DNA of 64,000 bases from Paragordius varius. Lineage: Eukaryota > Nematomorpha. This document shows, one piece after another, positions 49,108 through 61,043 of the stretch. Made by a program: the position numbers and the translations under genes. The notes under the pieces were generated by a model. It saw only the letters and a program-made list of their open reading frames with translations, did no database searches and was not told the origin of the DNA. The stretch spans positions 1,612,001-1,676,000 of the forward strand of contig OZ176057.1 in NCBI GenBank assembly GCA_964247055.1, in the 5' to 3' direction. Positions within the stretch are counted from its first letter, which is position 1, and each line of letters opens with the position of its first letter.

Positions 49108-52100
49108 GAATGCCTGTATTTTATTTTCGTTTTACTTTAACCCTTTCCTTATAGGTTGTACGTAAAGTCACGATACTTGAAAGTGACTTGGAACGAGCTG
49201 AAGAAAGAGCCGCTGCTGGCGAAGCGTAATATAAAACTTTATAATTATCTTACAATTTCATAAAAATTACCTGTATCGCACACCACACAAGCATGTATAC
49301 TTTTAAAGCCAAAAGCTCGGAAAGAAAAATTGTTTAAATTTGTTCATTCCCAGCTGGCGGCTTTGAAATTATGTGTGCCTTAGTGTAAGTAACCAGTGAG
49401 ACGGAATATAAAAAAACTTTTTTTCTTCTTTCCCACCAATCTTTATGCGTCGTGTCTTGCCTAGAATTTACAATAAATTATATTACTCTAGTTGCATTCT
49501 CTTATTTGATTTTTATGCATTTGCACGCCATACCTAGATTGTCTCATCTAGTTTTTCATGTAAAATATATATATACATACATACATAATGCAAAATACTC
49601 AATTAATTTTGTGACATAAAAAATTTCAATTCTTTCCTCCCTATGCATACCTATAATGTTGTTTATCTGTTTAGAAAATCGCATGTAATATATAAATACA
49701 TATACTAAGTCCGCACCTATTTTTTTATAGGTTGCCCGTAAATTACTTATGTTGGAATCTTCTCAAGAGGCGGCTGAGAGCCGTGCAGAAGCCGCTGAAT
49801 CGTAATATTAATATAAAATTTTAAGTTAAAATTATCTAATATCCTTTTTGTATATTGCTAAATTGAATACTAAACACATATTATTCCACAACACAAACTT
49901 GCCAAATTTTTAAATAAAATAGTAAAAACATTCGAAAAAATTTACATAAAGCTAATTTTATAGGTTTTCATTTATTTAATGACCAAAATAGTCAATAAAT
50001 ATATTTTTGTAAAACTCAATATTTTTAATATTAGTTTATACGGTTTTAAGGGGTACAACGGGTACACTTTTTCAATCTTTTATTAAAACATTATAATTTG
50101 TAAAACATATTAGTAAACTAAATATGTTTGTTTCTTAGTTATAATGTTTTAATAATTTAGACTGCTAGTTTCACTCCTTTTATGGATTTATTTTAATATA
50201 ATAACAACACTTGTTTCATATATATATTCTTCCTGAAAATTAATTACACATTGAATAACTTTTTATTATCTATAATATTTTGTTTTTAGAATGAGTGCAT
50301 TTATCACAGAAAACTATCAATTTTTTTTATTTGATACACCCGAAACATTAGATACACATTGACATATTATATTGAGAATTTCCTTTTTTGTCTAATTAGT
50401 AATGTTTGCACAAAATTTTTAATTTTCTATTATGTATAATACCACAAAACATTTACATTATATCATAGAATATAAAAACCGCATTTTCATCAATTGAACA
50501 TCCAACAAGCTATATTATCATATTTATAAATATTTTTTTCTATTCTATGGCAAGACAAAAACACATAAATATTCTCCCCTCCACGTATTGGTTTTTTAAG
50601 CTGGGTTTTCGACTACTGATTACGAAAAATGATAATTGGTCTGACTGTATTGCTTGTAAATGCAATCATTTACGGTTATAACCACAGTTAATTATTACCG
50701 TGAATAATGTTGCTACGGGTTGGGTTTCAAACTCACCAATAAATAAAAACCCTCTAACTGACTATAAATGCATTTACTTATGGTCATTAGCGGTTTTTAA
50801 ATCGAAAATTCAAAAAATATTAATTTGAAACCAAATAAAATGAGGTTTTACTTTAAATTGGTATTAGTTGCAATAAAATATTTTTATAATTTTCTAAATA
50901 TATTAATAAAGCCACTTTTCTTGTATTAATTTTTTTAATAAAAATTAAAGTTTTTGACTGTTCTAATTATATAGGCTGTATGAGTTACAGTCTGACATGC
51001 TTTAAATAAGTAGGCCCATCCCGAGTATCAAATTAAAAAAAATTATAGATTTTTTTTTATTATTATCATAAACTTTTTAACTGATGACGTATTCTAAATT
51101 TAAAGAATTTAAATCAATCTTTTAATACAAGCGCTCACCTTTGCAATTATATATTGGTGTCAGACCTAGCCCTGTCATTTTCGTAAATAAAGCACATTTA
51201 ATAATCATATCATATTATAAGATTTAAAATATTTTAGAGAAACTTTTGTAATTTTTTTAAAAAAATCAGTCAGATCGAACAAACGAACCCCTTTCATTTT
51301 CTTAATTATTTTATAAATATACATATTGACCAATATTACTGTTTTTTATAATAGAAAAATTGTGGAACTTGAAGAAGAATTACGCGTTGTTGGTAATAAT
51401 CTTAAATCTTTGGAAGTTAGCGAAGAAAAGGTGATTTTACCCTTTATATATATATATTTTAAAAAACGGTCTTTTTTTAAACAAATCACATATCGTTTAT
51501 AATATCTATTTATAATTTCATTTAATTCTATTGAATTATCCTTTATCGTTATATTACGGATTTTAACAACTGTTATTACAAAACATAACCAATCCGTTAA
51601 TTACCATTACAATATTAGTTAAACTTTATAGGAATGACCCCCAAAAAAATAAAAAAAACAGAAAACACACTTTTAACTTTATTTTACTTATAGAAATATG
51701 ACTTCAAAATTAAAAAAACTTTACAGTATGATAATTATTGTTATCTTTTATCCTAAAATTTATTTTTTTGTTTTTTATTTAAGCTTTAAATTTTGTACGT
51801 CCTTATTTTTTTGAAAATATTAATTTTTTTACAAGAATTTATTAATTAAATTGTTTAATTTATTGAAATATATTTTTTTAGGCTTCTCAACGCGAAGATA
51901 GCTATGATGAACAATTACGTGAACTAACTGCCCGATTAAAAGATGTAATATTTTATAAATTTTAACTTAATATATTTATTAAACATTCGTTTTGTTTAAA
52001 AAATTTCTAAAAATATTTATTACCTGTGGAGAAATTATACATATTTTTCAATAACATTAAATTTAAAAATAAATAAATGTTATTATTAAAAGATTTATTC

Positions 52101-55100
52101 AAGGTTATTTTTTAAATTTAACTTAATGTATTAGTTGTTAAATTTTTACATAATATTTCTAAAATATCGGAATTATGAATAATTCGGAAAATCTGATCTA
52201 TAAACTTAATAAAAATTATAGTTACTAAAAATATTTATTGTAATGAAAATATTTTAATAATAATTTTTATGGTAATTAAAGAGATAAATAAACTTTTTTT
52301 TTACCTACAAAAGGCGGAAACTCGTGCCGAATTTGCTGAGCGCTCTGTACAGAAATTACAAAAAGAAGTTGATCGCCTTGAAGGTATATATTTGTAATTA
52401 AACCATGTGTGAATAGCAAATAGAATTACATTAAAATTTTATATTAAAAATAACGCAAATGAATGATCTTTTAAATGTTATAAAAACTGCGATCGCCAAA
52501 AAAAAGTGTAAAAAAATTTATATTTTATGTACAAATTTGTAGAATTTAATTGGAAAATTTATTGTTTAATTTATTTTGTCTCAATGTCAAAATACCAAAA
52601 TATTAAGTCATGTTTGCGAAATCGGTTAATTTATAAATGGATGGGGTTTATTTTAATTGTCAACTCTAATCAGATTAACTAAAGTGAGAAATTATGAAAT
52701 TTATTAAGGATATAATGAAAGCTTTTATTTTTTCGATTGCAGGCAGCATTTTTTGTTTAAAAAAACAGTCTTAAAAATTTTATTTTACCTAATTTTTCTG
52801 TGTTTAAACCATCACAAAAACTTTAATAAGTAATTTTAAAAAATGATAAAAACTAGATTGGCATATAAATTTTACGTATACCATTACCTTGAGTGTGTTG
52901 TGCGTGTGCTATAATTATATAACAGTAAAAAAGGGAATCATACGAACAAAACTTAAAAATTATAGGACAAAATTTATTTTTAAAAGACAACCCTAATTAT
53001 ATTTTTAAATTTTTTTGTATATATATATATATATATATATTAAATATAGATGTTATTGGAACACTAATTATATATTTTAAAATTGTATGCAATACACATT
53101 ACGGTTTCAAAAAAGGTATGGTTGTCTTTTTGAAAAATATTTGTCCATCCTATATTTTTTACGTTTTGTCTGTAAATTTTCATTTTTACTGTATATGTAC
53201 CTTCTTTGTGTGATATTTTAACTCGTAGATTCAGAATGGCTTATATTTTTACTTTTGTAGTTAAAACTATTTTTTATCAAGATCTTTATATTATATATCA
53301 TAAATATTTTTAAAGTTTGTTTAATTAAACGATTGGGGTGGTATTTAAAGAAATCTAATAATTTATATTGTGTCTAATATTTTTTATGGTTAAGAAAAAA
53401 ACCCTTAAAATTAAAATTAAATATTCTTCGTCAACAACATTAAATATTTCTTGTAAAATACATCATTCATACACACAAATATATAATTACTTGACCTTTT
53501 AAAATACTAGATTTTTTTAAAAATATGTAATTTAATTCCGACTTATAACACAAACACTCATACTCACACTAAAATTAAACTTAGACGAATTGGTCCACGA
53601 AAAGGAAAAATATAAGGCCGTTAGCGAAGAGTTAGATCATACTTTCCAGGAGCTTTCTGGATACTAGAAAGAAAAAATTTTGGTCACTCTCGGATATTTA
53701 CGCCATTTTTCAATTTTTATTTTTACAAAAATTAATTAATAATGTATATAACAACAATCTTTATTTCAAAACAAACAAATACCATTAAAAATTTCGAATA
53801 AATATGCGTGTATAGGCTAAAACTTCTCTGTATGCATTAATTATAAAATCTCTAATTTTTACTTAACTAACTTTTATTTTATTACCTTTTACGTAAATAT
53901 TTATATTGCAATAATAGTTTTTTTGAAATAACAAAATATAAATTAAACTTATTATCATGTAAATTGATAATATTTTAATGTTAAAAGTAATAGATTGTAA
54001 AATATTCCGCCCTATTGTATATATATATGATTGCTATATATTAATCTATATTTAGCCTTATATGACTCAATTTTAATCCACTACAAATTAATTATAATTT
54101 ACATTTTGCCAAATATATATTTATATTTTAATATTTTTTTTCATTTAAGATTATACTTGTTAATTTAAATTAAACCTAATTATATATGATGAGGATAGAT
54201 ATAGTTTTATTTTTATTTGTTTGAAAAATGCCTAAACAACAAAAATTTTTAAATCAACCCATGTTTGCTTTATAATGTATTTTTATGTTATTATGAATTT
54301 TTTTTCCTGAGGTATTGAAATTTTAAATCAACGCAGCCAATGTACATCCTAACCTTACTTATACTTAAAAAATATATAAACAACATTGTAAATTTTTCTG
54401 TCTCCCCCCTTCATTTTTTTTCACCCTGATCATGAATAAATTAAATAAATTATTATTGATTATATTTGACAATATAGGATTGTTGATAAAATTTGCTAAG
54501 CGCGATAACCTTTGTTGCATGTCTAAAATTATATATTCTATCGATTATTAACAAAGCGAACACAAAATATCCTGATGGAATAAACATATTCCCATAGTAT
54601 ACAGGATTCTGATAATTCTTTTATTTTTGAGCCTTACAATTGATATATAAATGTTAATACCACTTTTGCGGTAACTGCTCCTTATGAGAAAATGTCAAAA
54701 TTTATAATTAATATTTTTTGGTGAAAGATAATTGTTTCACTCCAAAAAAAGATTACAAAGATAGTTAAGTGAATATAAATAGCAAGACAATACAATATTT
54801 TTATAAAATTTAATTTTAGATATGGCTCCAAATGTCTCAAATATTTTGACTAGTGTAAACTGCGAAATAAATATAATACATATCTGCTAAATTTTAACAT
54901 GTTTTCCAAAAAATTGACTAAATGAATGGTAAAAATTTGGGGAAATGGGCTTTATATTATTTTAAAGCATGGTGGAAACGGTAATCGTTTTAGGATTTAA
55001 AAAAGTCTTTTTCCATATAATTGATGCGGAACATTTTTACCACATCATTTAATTTTATTTGAATGGATATTTTAAAAACACTTAATTTGTTATAAATTTG

Positions 55101-58100
55101 AAACGAAACTTATATTTATGAGAAAATGTATCAAGCTATGGTCATCTCATAATATCAACCTAAAATCAAAAGTACACTGGTCAAATCTCTGATCTGCCCC
55201 ATGCTTTACGCCGGTGTACACCATATAAGAAAGGGGAAAGCTATATTAATTTTTTCGCCAGATCAATTCGGAAGATAAAATTAAAAACGGTGAAATTGTT
55301 GATAAAACCAACCGAAATATTATTTAGTTTGTGCCTTAAAATGATGCTCTCTTCGGCCATATCACTATAGACAAAAACTGGGAGTATCAGCTCATGTCGG
55401 GAGAATTCGAAGGTTTTAGAAAACGCATTAGATGCTAAATGCGTTGGATTGATACTTAACTCAAACCAAGCTAACAATGCAACAGTTATTAATCACACTA
55501 AACCGTACAAGCTGAAATTACAGTTGCGAAATAGCGACGAATCGACTTGGATCTAAGCTAGAACAAAAAAAGTTATATATCGTGTGCACCATGCTTTAAA
55601 ATAGGAAAACTACTTCACCAAAATTTTGCCATAAATTAAATTTTAATTGGGCAACAATTATTGCCTTTAGTTAAAAAAAACTTGTATATTTTACATGATT
55701 TAAACAGGACATCATAGCCCACATCTAAAAGTTAATAAAATAATGATATATTTTAGTATATTATATTTGATATGAAGCATAAATTTCACTAAAATAGTTA
55801 GCGAAATGCGTGTAAATTTGTCATTTTCTGACATGCACCTACCACAAAAGCCGAAATAACTTACTTAAATTATTCACAAGACCCAAAGCAAAAGCATAAA
55901 ATAATGGATTATCAAATATAATAGATCTTCAGGATATATTTTATACCTTCCGAATTGCGCAATGTATATCATTGTGTGCCATTTTGGGATGGAAATTGGT
56001 TTTTTTAATTTACATTAGTGAAACTCAGGAAATTAGAGGCGGAAAATTTTAGGGGTCTCAAGTTGAATATGCGTTTAGTTGTTTTATTAGGATGCGTCCA
56101 AAATTAAAGTGGATCTTTTAACCAAAACGCAAAAATCAGATTTTTGGAAATAATTTTTTAACTTTATTGTGGGCAAAAAGATAAGAAAAATATATCTAAT
56201 GTTTTGTTGAAAAATTCAATTTTGGTATCTTACCTCCTTGATAAAAATGTGCTTAACATGTTAGATACTATGATAGAGATCTAAAATAACGTAAAAATAA
56301 AATATTTATAGTATAAATGTAAAACATGCTTTAAAAGTTATAAAACTAAGTTTGGTAATGTTATTTGATGAAACAAATATATTTTTTTGTTAAACCATCT
56401 CACTATTGAACGGGTTAATCTCATGTTTTAATATAAGAATTAAATAAATAAACTGATTTCCGCATTCTAAAACAGTCATAGATAATAAAAACTGAGGAAA
56501 TCATTTGTGATAATTCATTTTTGCACTTTAAACGCTATACTTTTAAATGTCGAAGATTATTGAAACACCAGTAAAGCTTGCGTGATATATATTGCAAATT
56601 AAGGTTTTAACATAATAATACATTGAGAAAAAAGAAAATTCTTTGTAACATTTTGACTGTATTTAATTATACACCATGGAAAAGGACCTAATTTTTTTCG
56701 CAATTTGGAAGCTGGTGATTATGATACCATAATATTTAATTTAAAAAACCACATTTTAGACTTTTTAAAATTTCAGTGTCCTAACTAAGCAGTAAAATTG
56801 GGATATTCGGTTATTATACCAGGTTTAATTGGGGAAAAAGTGTAATATTTTAGTTGTCCAAACGCTAGTATATTACATCCCATGTTAACCCTAAATATAA
56901 TTTATACGTTTATGCGCTAATCTCTAACTCGTTATTATTTTCATTTGTTTTTGGGAGAGTTTATTTTTCTTTTATTTTAATTAACAAATTACCATTATAA
57001 AATATCAAATAGATATAATTCAAACCAAAAACATATTTATTTTTAGGAGGTTGAAATGTTCAAGGTTGAATTTAAGGAAAATATTTTGAATTGTTTAAGG
57101 TCGAATTTGAGGTGGAAAATGGTATGCGATTATTTTAAAATAATACATTTTTATCTACCCCCTGTACCGAGTTTCAAATATTAATTTATTGAAAAGTATC
57201 AAATTTGATTATAAGAAACTCTTGGAATAAAAAATTTGAACATAATAAAAATAGCTTATTTTTTGCATTTTTAGTGGAAGATAGGTCAGTATGTTAAACT
57301 TATATGAATGTTGTCCCTCGAAAAATTTTAACGACAGGCCTCTTGAAATCGATGAATTATAGCCATTTTAAAGATTATCACTTTGTAAAAATAATGCTCC
57401 AAATCATAAAAAAATATCCAAAATGAAGTCCCATGAAGGCAAACAAGACAACTCAAATGAGGAATGAGCTAAAATGATAAATATTGCAAATTTAATCAAT
57501 TTTATCATGATAATGGCTCTAATCATATAAAGTTTAACATAACCTTAGCATGCTAAAAGATACATGATTTTCTAAAAAGTTTTTAAATAAAAATGCCACC
57601 AGAATTTGATATGGAACTTTTTTGTATAGATATAATTTATTTTTCAGATAGGTGAAAAATATAAATTAGAACCACCACCATTTTAGCGTTTAGATAATAT
57701 TAATTTAAAAAAGCTGGGCTCCAGGTTGATATAATATATTTGGCGTTCTTAACATCAGTTGTTTTCAAAAAACAATTTTTTAATTAACCATCATTGCCAA
57801 TGCCTATGTAGCATACAGTAAATTTTCTTGTATATTATTAAAAATTATATATACACTTTAAAGATTTTTAGAATAAACTTTAAATTTCGTATTACCAAAG
57901 TTTTTTTAGCAAAGTCAACTTTAGCCATGAGTTTGTAAAAATGAAAAAGTAATAGAAATTTTATGAGTTTATTGTGAAACTAAAGTCGTCAGTACTAATC
58001 ACACTAAATAAAATGTGGCAATAACAAAGTGACTAAGTCACCTAAGATGAATGCCCTTTAATTTATATTACATAGAACAAGAAATTCTACCAAAAAATTT

Positions 58101-58868
58101 TAACTGAAAGTTTTTAGCAAACTGAGATATTCAGCATATGAGTATCTTATAATTAATGGTCTACCTTTTGTTAAAGCAACTAAATACACATTACAAAAAC
58201 ATAAAAATGTTCTAATTTTAAGCTCTAGAGCAGAGGACATATGACTTTGCGGGTCGAATTCGCAAAATATATGGTAGCAAATGCCTTATTAGTTTGTAAA
58301 CAGAAGAATGTACAAACTACTATTTAACAACTTTTGAGTTCATTGCCGAAATTTGGGAAAAATTATTCAAAAAAATTAATTTTCATTAAATTTCGTATAA
58401 TTTTACATTTGAAATTTCTTGCAAGCAGGCTGCAGAAATATATCAGAGGGCCACGTGCCCCTGCTAAAAGAGACTGCAGCTAAAAGGTAATATGCTAGAC
58501 AAGTGGTACCCACCAAAAAATTATCAGGAACCGCTAAAAAAATTTATTTTGTCTCAAGGGCAGTGCATCCTATATTTCTGAAACTTTTAGGGCCAGGAGC
58601 GGTTTCAAGGCCGCGCTATTAGTATCACTGCTCTAGACTATCCGTTAAACGATGTATTTTTTTGGCTTTTGGAAAAATATTTGTAAAAAATTATTGCACG
58701 TCTGTGTTTGAAATTTTAACCTTGTTAATTTCTTTGGTGTTTTATAAATATATTTTTTTTATTTTTAAAAATTTCAAATTTTTAGATGAATTGGTCCATG
58801 AGAAAGAAAGATACAAGCTAATAAGTCACGATTTGGATCAGACTTTCCAGGATTTATCGGGTTACTAA
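42072..58868 (+). CDS. Tm1: Tropomyosin, alternatively spliced, 284 aa long form
   Basis: Actin-binding coiled-coil dimer of muscle and cytoskeleton that controls myosin access. Exons: 1a 42072-42185; 2 43935-44060; 1b 44872-45117 (alternative start); 3 46180-46313; 4a 47972-48089 or 4b 48511-48628; 5a 49155-49225 or 5b 49731-49801; 6 51355-51430; 7 51882-51944; 8 52314-52383; 9a 53585-53667 or 9b 58786-58868. Within each pair, lengths and phases are identical, so either fits. 1a-2-3-4-5-6-7-8-9 gives exactly 284 residues, the family length, starting [20 protein letters not shown]. Starting at 1b gives 286 residues, or 243 from its second Met. [37 protein letters not shown] and [19 protein letters not shown] match arthropod tropomyosins. 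Up to 16 exon combinations are possible; which occur is unknown. The symbol follows Drosophila Tm1, which has the same alternative start; strict orthology is not shown. Confidence 0.93.
43935..44060 (+). CDS. Tm1: Tropomyosin exon 2
   Basis: Residues 39-80 ([20 protein letters not shown]…), 126 bp, phase 0. Only one version of this exon seen. Used with exon 1a, skipped with 1b. Confidence 0.92.
44872..45117 (+). CDS. Tm1: Tropomyosin exon 1b (alternative short-form start)
   Basis: Codes 82 residues ending [20 protein letters not shown]… RRCQE, which matches the non-muscle first exon of insect Tm1 (LDVLKKKMRQTKEE). Placed between exons 2 and 3, as expected for an internal promoter. Two candidate starts exist: the first ATG ([10 protein letters not shown]…) adds 43 low-complexity Ser/Asn/Gly residues; the ATG at 45001 gives the more usual length. 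Donor GAA|GTTTGT. Confidence 0.85.
45459..45653. mobile_element. MITE family W in tropomyosin intron after exon 1b
   Basis: Inverted arms: GAGTAAGTATACATTGCTAG … TGCCAAATAGCATAT and the inverse ATATGCTATTTGGCA … CTAGCAATGTATTTTTACTC, about 195 bp. Same family at 61898-62087 and a piece at about 60610-60740. Confidence 0.75.
46180..46313 (+). CDS. Tm1: Tropomyosin exon 3 (constitutive)
   Basis: Residues 81-125, [20 protein letters not shown]…, the most strongly conserved block. Acceptor GCATAG|GCTGAA, donor ACG|GTATAA (phase 2). Confidence 0.93.
47010..47200. mobile_element. MITE family X hairpin in tropomyosin intron 3
   Basis: Same arms as 11767-11910 (TATGGTTGCTTTTTTACATT … ATGTGAAATATGCAACCATT). 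Ends within 800 bp of exon 4a. Confidence 0.7.
47972..48089 (+). CDS. Tm1: Tropomyosin exon 4a (alternative)
   Basis: [20 protein letters not shown]… NKYQE. Same length and phase as 4b, 18 of 39 residues or so shared. Acceptor TATAG|TGCTAG, donor GAA|GTAAAG. Confidence 0.9.
48511..48628 (+). CDS. Tm1: Tropomyosin exon 4b (alternative)
   Basis: [20 protein letters not shown]… DRKYDE. Closer to the common arthropod muscle sequence than 4a. Acceptor CATAG|TGTCCG, donor GAG|GTAAAA. Confidence 0.92.
49155..49225 (+). CDS. Tm1: Tropomyosin exon 5a (alternative)
   Basis: [20 protein letters not shown], 71 bp, phase 2 end. The LERAEERA core matches arthropod muscle tropomyosin. Confidence 0.9.
49731..49801 (+). 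CDS. Tm1: Tropomyosin exon 5b (alternative)
   Basis: [20 protein letters not shown], 71 bp, same phases as 5a. The SSQEAAESR core is less usual and may alter actin or myosin contacts. Confidence 0.9.
51355..51430 (+). CDS. Tm1: Tropomyosin exon 6
   Basis: [20 protein letters not shown], the highly conserved central block. Only a single copy found here, although other animals have a 6a/6b pair. Confidence 0.92.
51882..51944 (+). CDS. Tm1: Tropomyosin exon 7
   Basis: [20 protein letters not shown], 63 bp, phase 0 at both ends. Confidence 0.92.
52314..52383 (+). CDS. Tm1: Tropomyosin exon 8
   Basis: [20 protein letters not shown], ends in phase 1 so that both terminal exons begin by completing an Asp codon. 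Confidence 0.92.
52923..53191. mobile_element. Tc1-like MITE (family T) in tropomyosin intron 8
   Basis: CAGTAAAAAAGGGAATCATA to TTTTCATTTTTACTG followed by TA, 269 bp. The arms hold GACAAAA/TTTTGTC blocks typical of the family. Confidence 0.72.
53585..53667 (+). CDS. Tm1: Tropomyosin terminal exon 9a
   Basis: [20 protein letters not shown] ending ELSGY and TAG. An AATAAA lies at 53797-53802. The C-terminus forms the head-to-tail overlap with the next molecule's N-terminus. Confidence 0.92.
53668..58222. other. 3' UTR of 9a and long intron to 9b
   Basis: AT-rich. A less AT-biased stretch at about 55190-55570 reads on the minus strand [20 protein letters not shown] and [16 protein letters not shown]; it could be decayed coding DNA of a mobile element, family not recognised. 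A fragment with family-V-like words lies near 57050-57125. No other gene seen. Confidence 0.45.
58231..58630. mobile_element. hAT-type MITE, 400 bp, with 8-bp target duplication
   Basis: Begins CAGAGGACATATGAC and ends with the inverse of CAGTGATACTAATAG. Flanked by CTCTAGAG (58223-58230) and CTCTAGAC (58631-58638), 7 of 8 matching, which is the expected hAT target pattern. Markedly GC-richer than the intron around it. No open frame long enough for a transposase. Confidence 0.8.
58786..58868 (+). CDS. Tm1: Tropomyosin terminal exon 9b
   Basis: [20 protein letters not shown] ending DLSGY and TAA, 5.1 kb after 9a. AATAAA at 59060-59065 and 59103-59108. A hAT-type MITE ends 155 bp upstream of its acceptor. 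Confidence 0.9.
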
Positions 58869-59739
58869 CAAAAAAGACAATTAGAGATGTCTGTTATCGA
58901 TTAATTTTCTTTTCCGCCAAACTTTATTTTCAAAAGAGTAATTAATTTTAGCACAATTTCTTTAAGTCACATCTATTATATGCTTTAAAACTTTTGAACA
59001 ATTAAATATACATGTGAATATAGTTACTTATAGTTATATTTAATGGAGTCTTATATAAAAATAAATGAAATCTATATTCGTTTTGCTTTTAAATATAATG
59101 GCAATAAAATATATTTAAAAATACGTTCTTTTTGGTGAAGGAAAATTATAAATCCCAACGTAGACTAAAAAAAATCAAATTAAAAAGATTCTTTTTTAGT
59201 AATTCTGGATTTTTTGATTTAGAAAATAAGGATTATATTTGTGAATTGGTAAGCTCAGTACACGGTGCTCAAAATCAAGATTTCAAAAACATTGTGATAA
59301 ATGCTTGAGCAAATTTCATGTTGACTTTTGTATTATTGTTCCATATTAAAAAATCGGATTGCGAAATAACTATTTTTGTTGAAAGCCTAAACGCTTCATA
59401 GAATAAATAGATTAATAACTATTTTAAAGGAAAATAAATTATTTAAAATTTTTGGCCCCCTCTAAAGTAAGATACTTTTCTTAAACACAATGTCTAATAT
59501 TTCAACAAATGAATTTTGCATTTTTTTGTGTAATCATATGAGTAATATAAAAAAATCAAGGATCAAAAATATCGTTTTTTACTTAAAATATAATTTTATT
59601 AGAATAATATTAAAACAGAGAAATTTTAAAATAATAAATCGAAAAGTATTTTACACCTCAAATCGAATAATATTAAAATTTACGATATTGTATATTGAGG
59701 CTTAGGGCGTTGATGCTATCGGTTTTTTACACAATTCTA

Positions 59740-59987
59740 CCATTTACACTTTTAGTTCAACCTACCCTCGAACAATTCAAATTCACCCTAAAATAAATTA
59801 TGTGATTTTTATGATTTAAAATTACCTATATTTTATTATATTTTAAAAAAATAATTTATTTTTCAAACTTAAAATTATACTGAAAAAATAAGAAATTATG
59901 CCATAAAGTATATTAGATATATATTAGCCTCAAAACAAAATTTAAGTTTTCGAAGTAATTGTTGAAGGGGTAATCGGTTGTAAATGG
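59740..59987. mobile_element. MITE family V
   Basis: TA then CCATTTACACTTTTAGTTCA … TAATCGGTTGTAAATGG then TA, 248 bp. Confidence 0.75.
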
Positions 59988-60477
59988 TATATATGTGAAA
60001 ATTAAAAAATGTACAAAAAAGTACATATTATTTATTATATTTTTCCAAATAATTCTACAGCATTTGGGTGAAATAAAATAAAACACAAAAATAAATATAA
60101 AATTGCTACAATTTTGGAATTATAAAAAAGATTCTATGGATCGAAGCTTTAGCTTTTTGGTTATATTCATTGTCAAATAAAAAACAACAACTGTCACGTT
60201 TAAGAATAGTTTAAAATAAATAATTAAAAATAAAAAAAAAATTGTGTTTTGCGTGTATAAGTTTGCAAACCTGTAAGGGAACAGCTATTCTAATATAATG
60301 TAAAAATTAAAATGAGTAAAAATACTTTGCTAGCAGATTTATTTTTAGAATAAAATATTACCGGATTCATTTAAGCAGAGAGCAGTATTATTATTTATCA
60401 GCAAGAAAAAGCTAATTAAAACATCCTTCTTTTTAGCAAAATTGAGAGATTACACATTATATTTTATGAAATTTATT

Positions 60478-60622
60478 AAAAAATTAAACTGAAATGCGTA
60501 TATTATAAATATATATATTTTAATTTTCGACTTAGGTGGTAAAGTCTTTATCGAAAAAAAAATCTAAAATATATATTTTTATAATTTACGCATTTCAGCT
60601 TAATTTTTTTAAATAAAATCCT
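60478..60622. mobile_element. 145-bp hairpin MITE (family Y)
   Basis: Left arm AAAAAATTAAACTGAAATGC and GTATATTATAAATATATA; right arm the near inverse (ATTTACGCATTTCAGCTTAA then TTTTTTT). A related single arm lies near 12420-12460 (TACGCATTTTAGCTTAATTT). Confidence 0.6.
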
Positions 60623-60758
60623 TCTTTCTAACCACCAATAAGCCAATTATTACTCTTTACTATGAAAATGCTCTCCAGCTATATGAAAATGAAAAAAAAA
60701 ACCCACTAGCAATGCATTTTTTACTACTCATAATACACATGTAAAAAATAAGTGATAT

Positions 60759-61043
60759 TTATCGTGAACAAACGACACAATTTATAATTTTGTCAGGGGC
60801 ATAAGAGTTACAATCAAGGACACCCTCGGCACAAATCGGTGAAACCAAGTACAGAGCTGAGCCATCACCCTTAATTTTTTTCTCCTTTCCAGCATTGTGG
60901 TCTGACGTTTCGCCCTCTTCATCCACACATATATATTCGGAACGAGCAAATTGATTATTGAGTGACATGATGAATCCCTTGTATTCCAAATCCCAACCCG
61001 GGGGACAATTTTGTTTGGCTGGCACCATGACAGAAACGGCGAC
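60759..61043 (-). CDS. Second C4-like gene, last exon
   Basis: Homologous to collagen exon 12 but starts earlier, taking in VAVSVMVPAK. Acceptor TTGTAG|GTCGCC. Shows no exon-start array in its intron. Confidence 0.83.
   Translation of the reverse strand, partial: VAVSVMVPAKQNCPPGWDLEYKGFIMSLNNQFARSEYICVDEEGETSDHNAGKEKKIKGDGSALYLVSPICAEGVLDCNSYAPDKIINCVVCSR

Larger units (their letters stand above)
58869..60758. other. Spacer between tropomyosin and the second C4-like gene
   Basis: Holds the 9b 3' UTR with its polyadenylation signals, a family-V MITE (59740-59987), a hairpin (60478-60622) and a family-W piece (about 60610-60740). The two genes converge here. No other coding region seen. Confidence 0.5.

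Noticed and set aside
60610-60740. A full family-W MITE
   Set aside because: Only one arm (CTAGCAATGCATTTTTTACT) is clear. It is too decayed to give limits.
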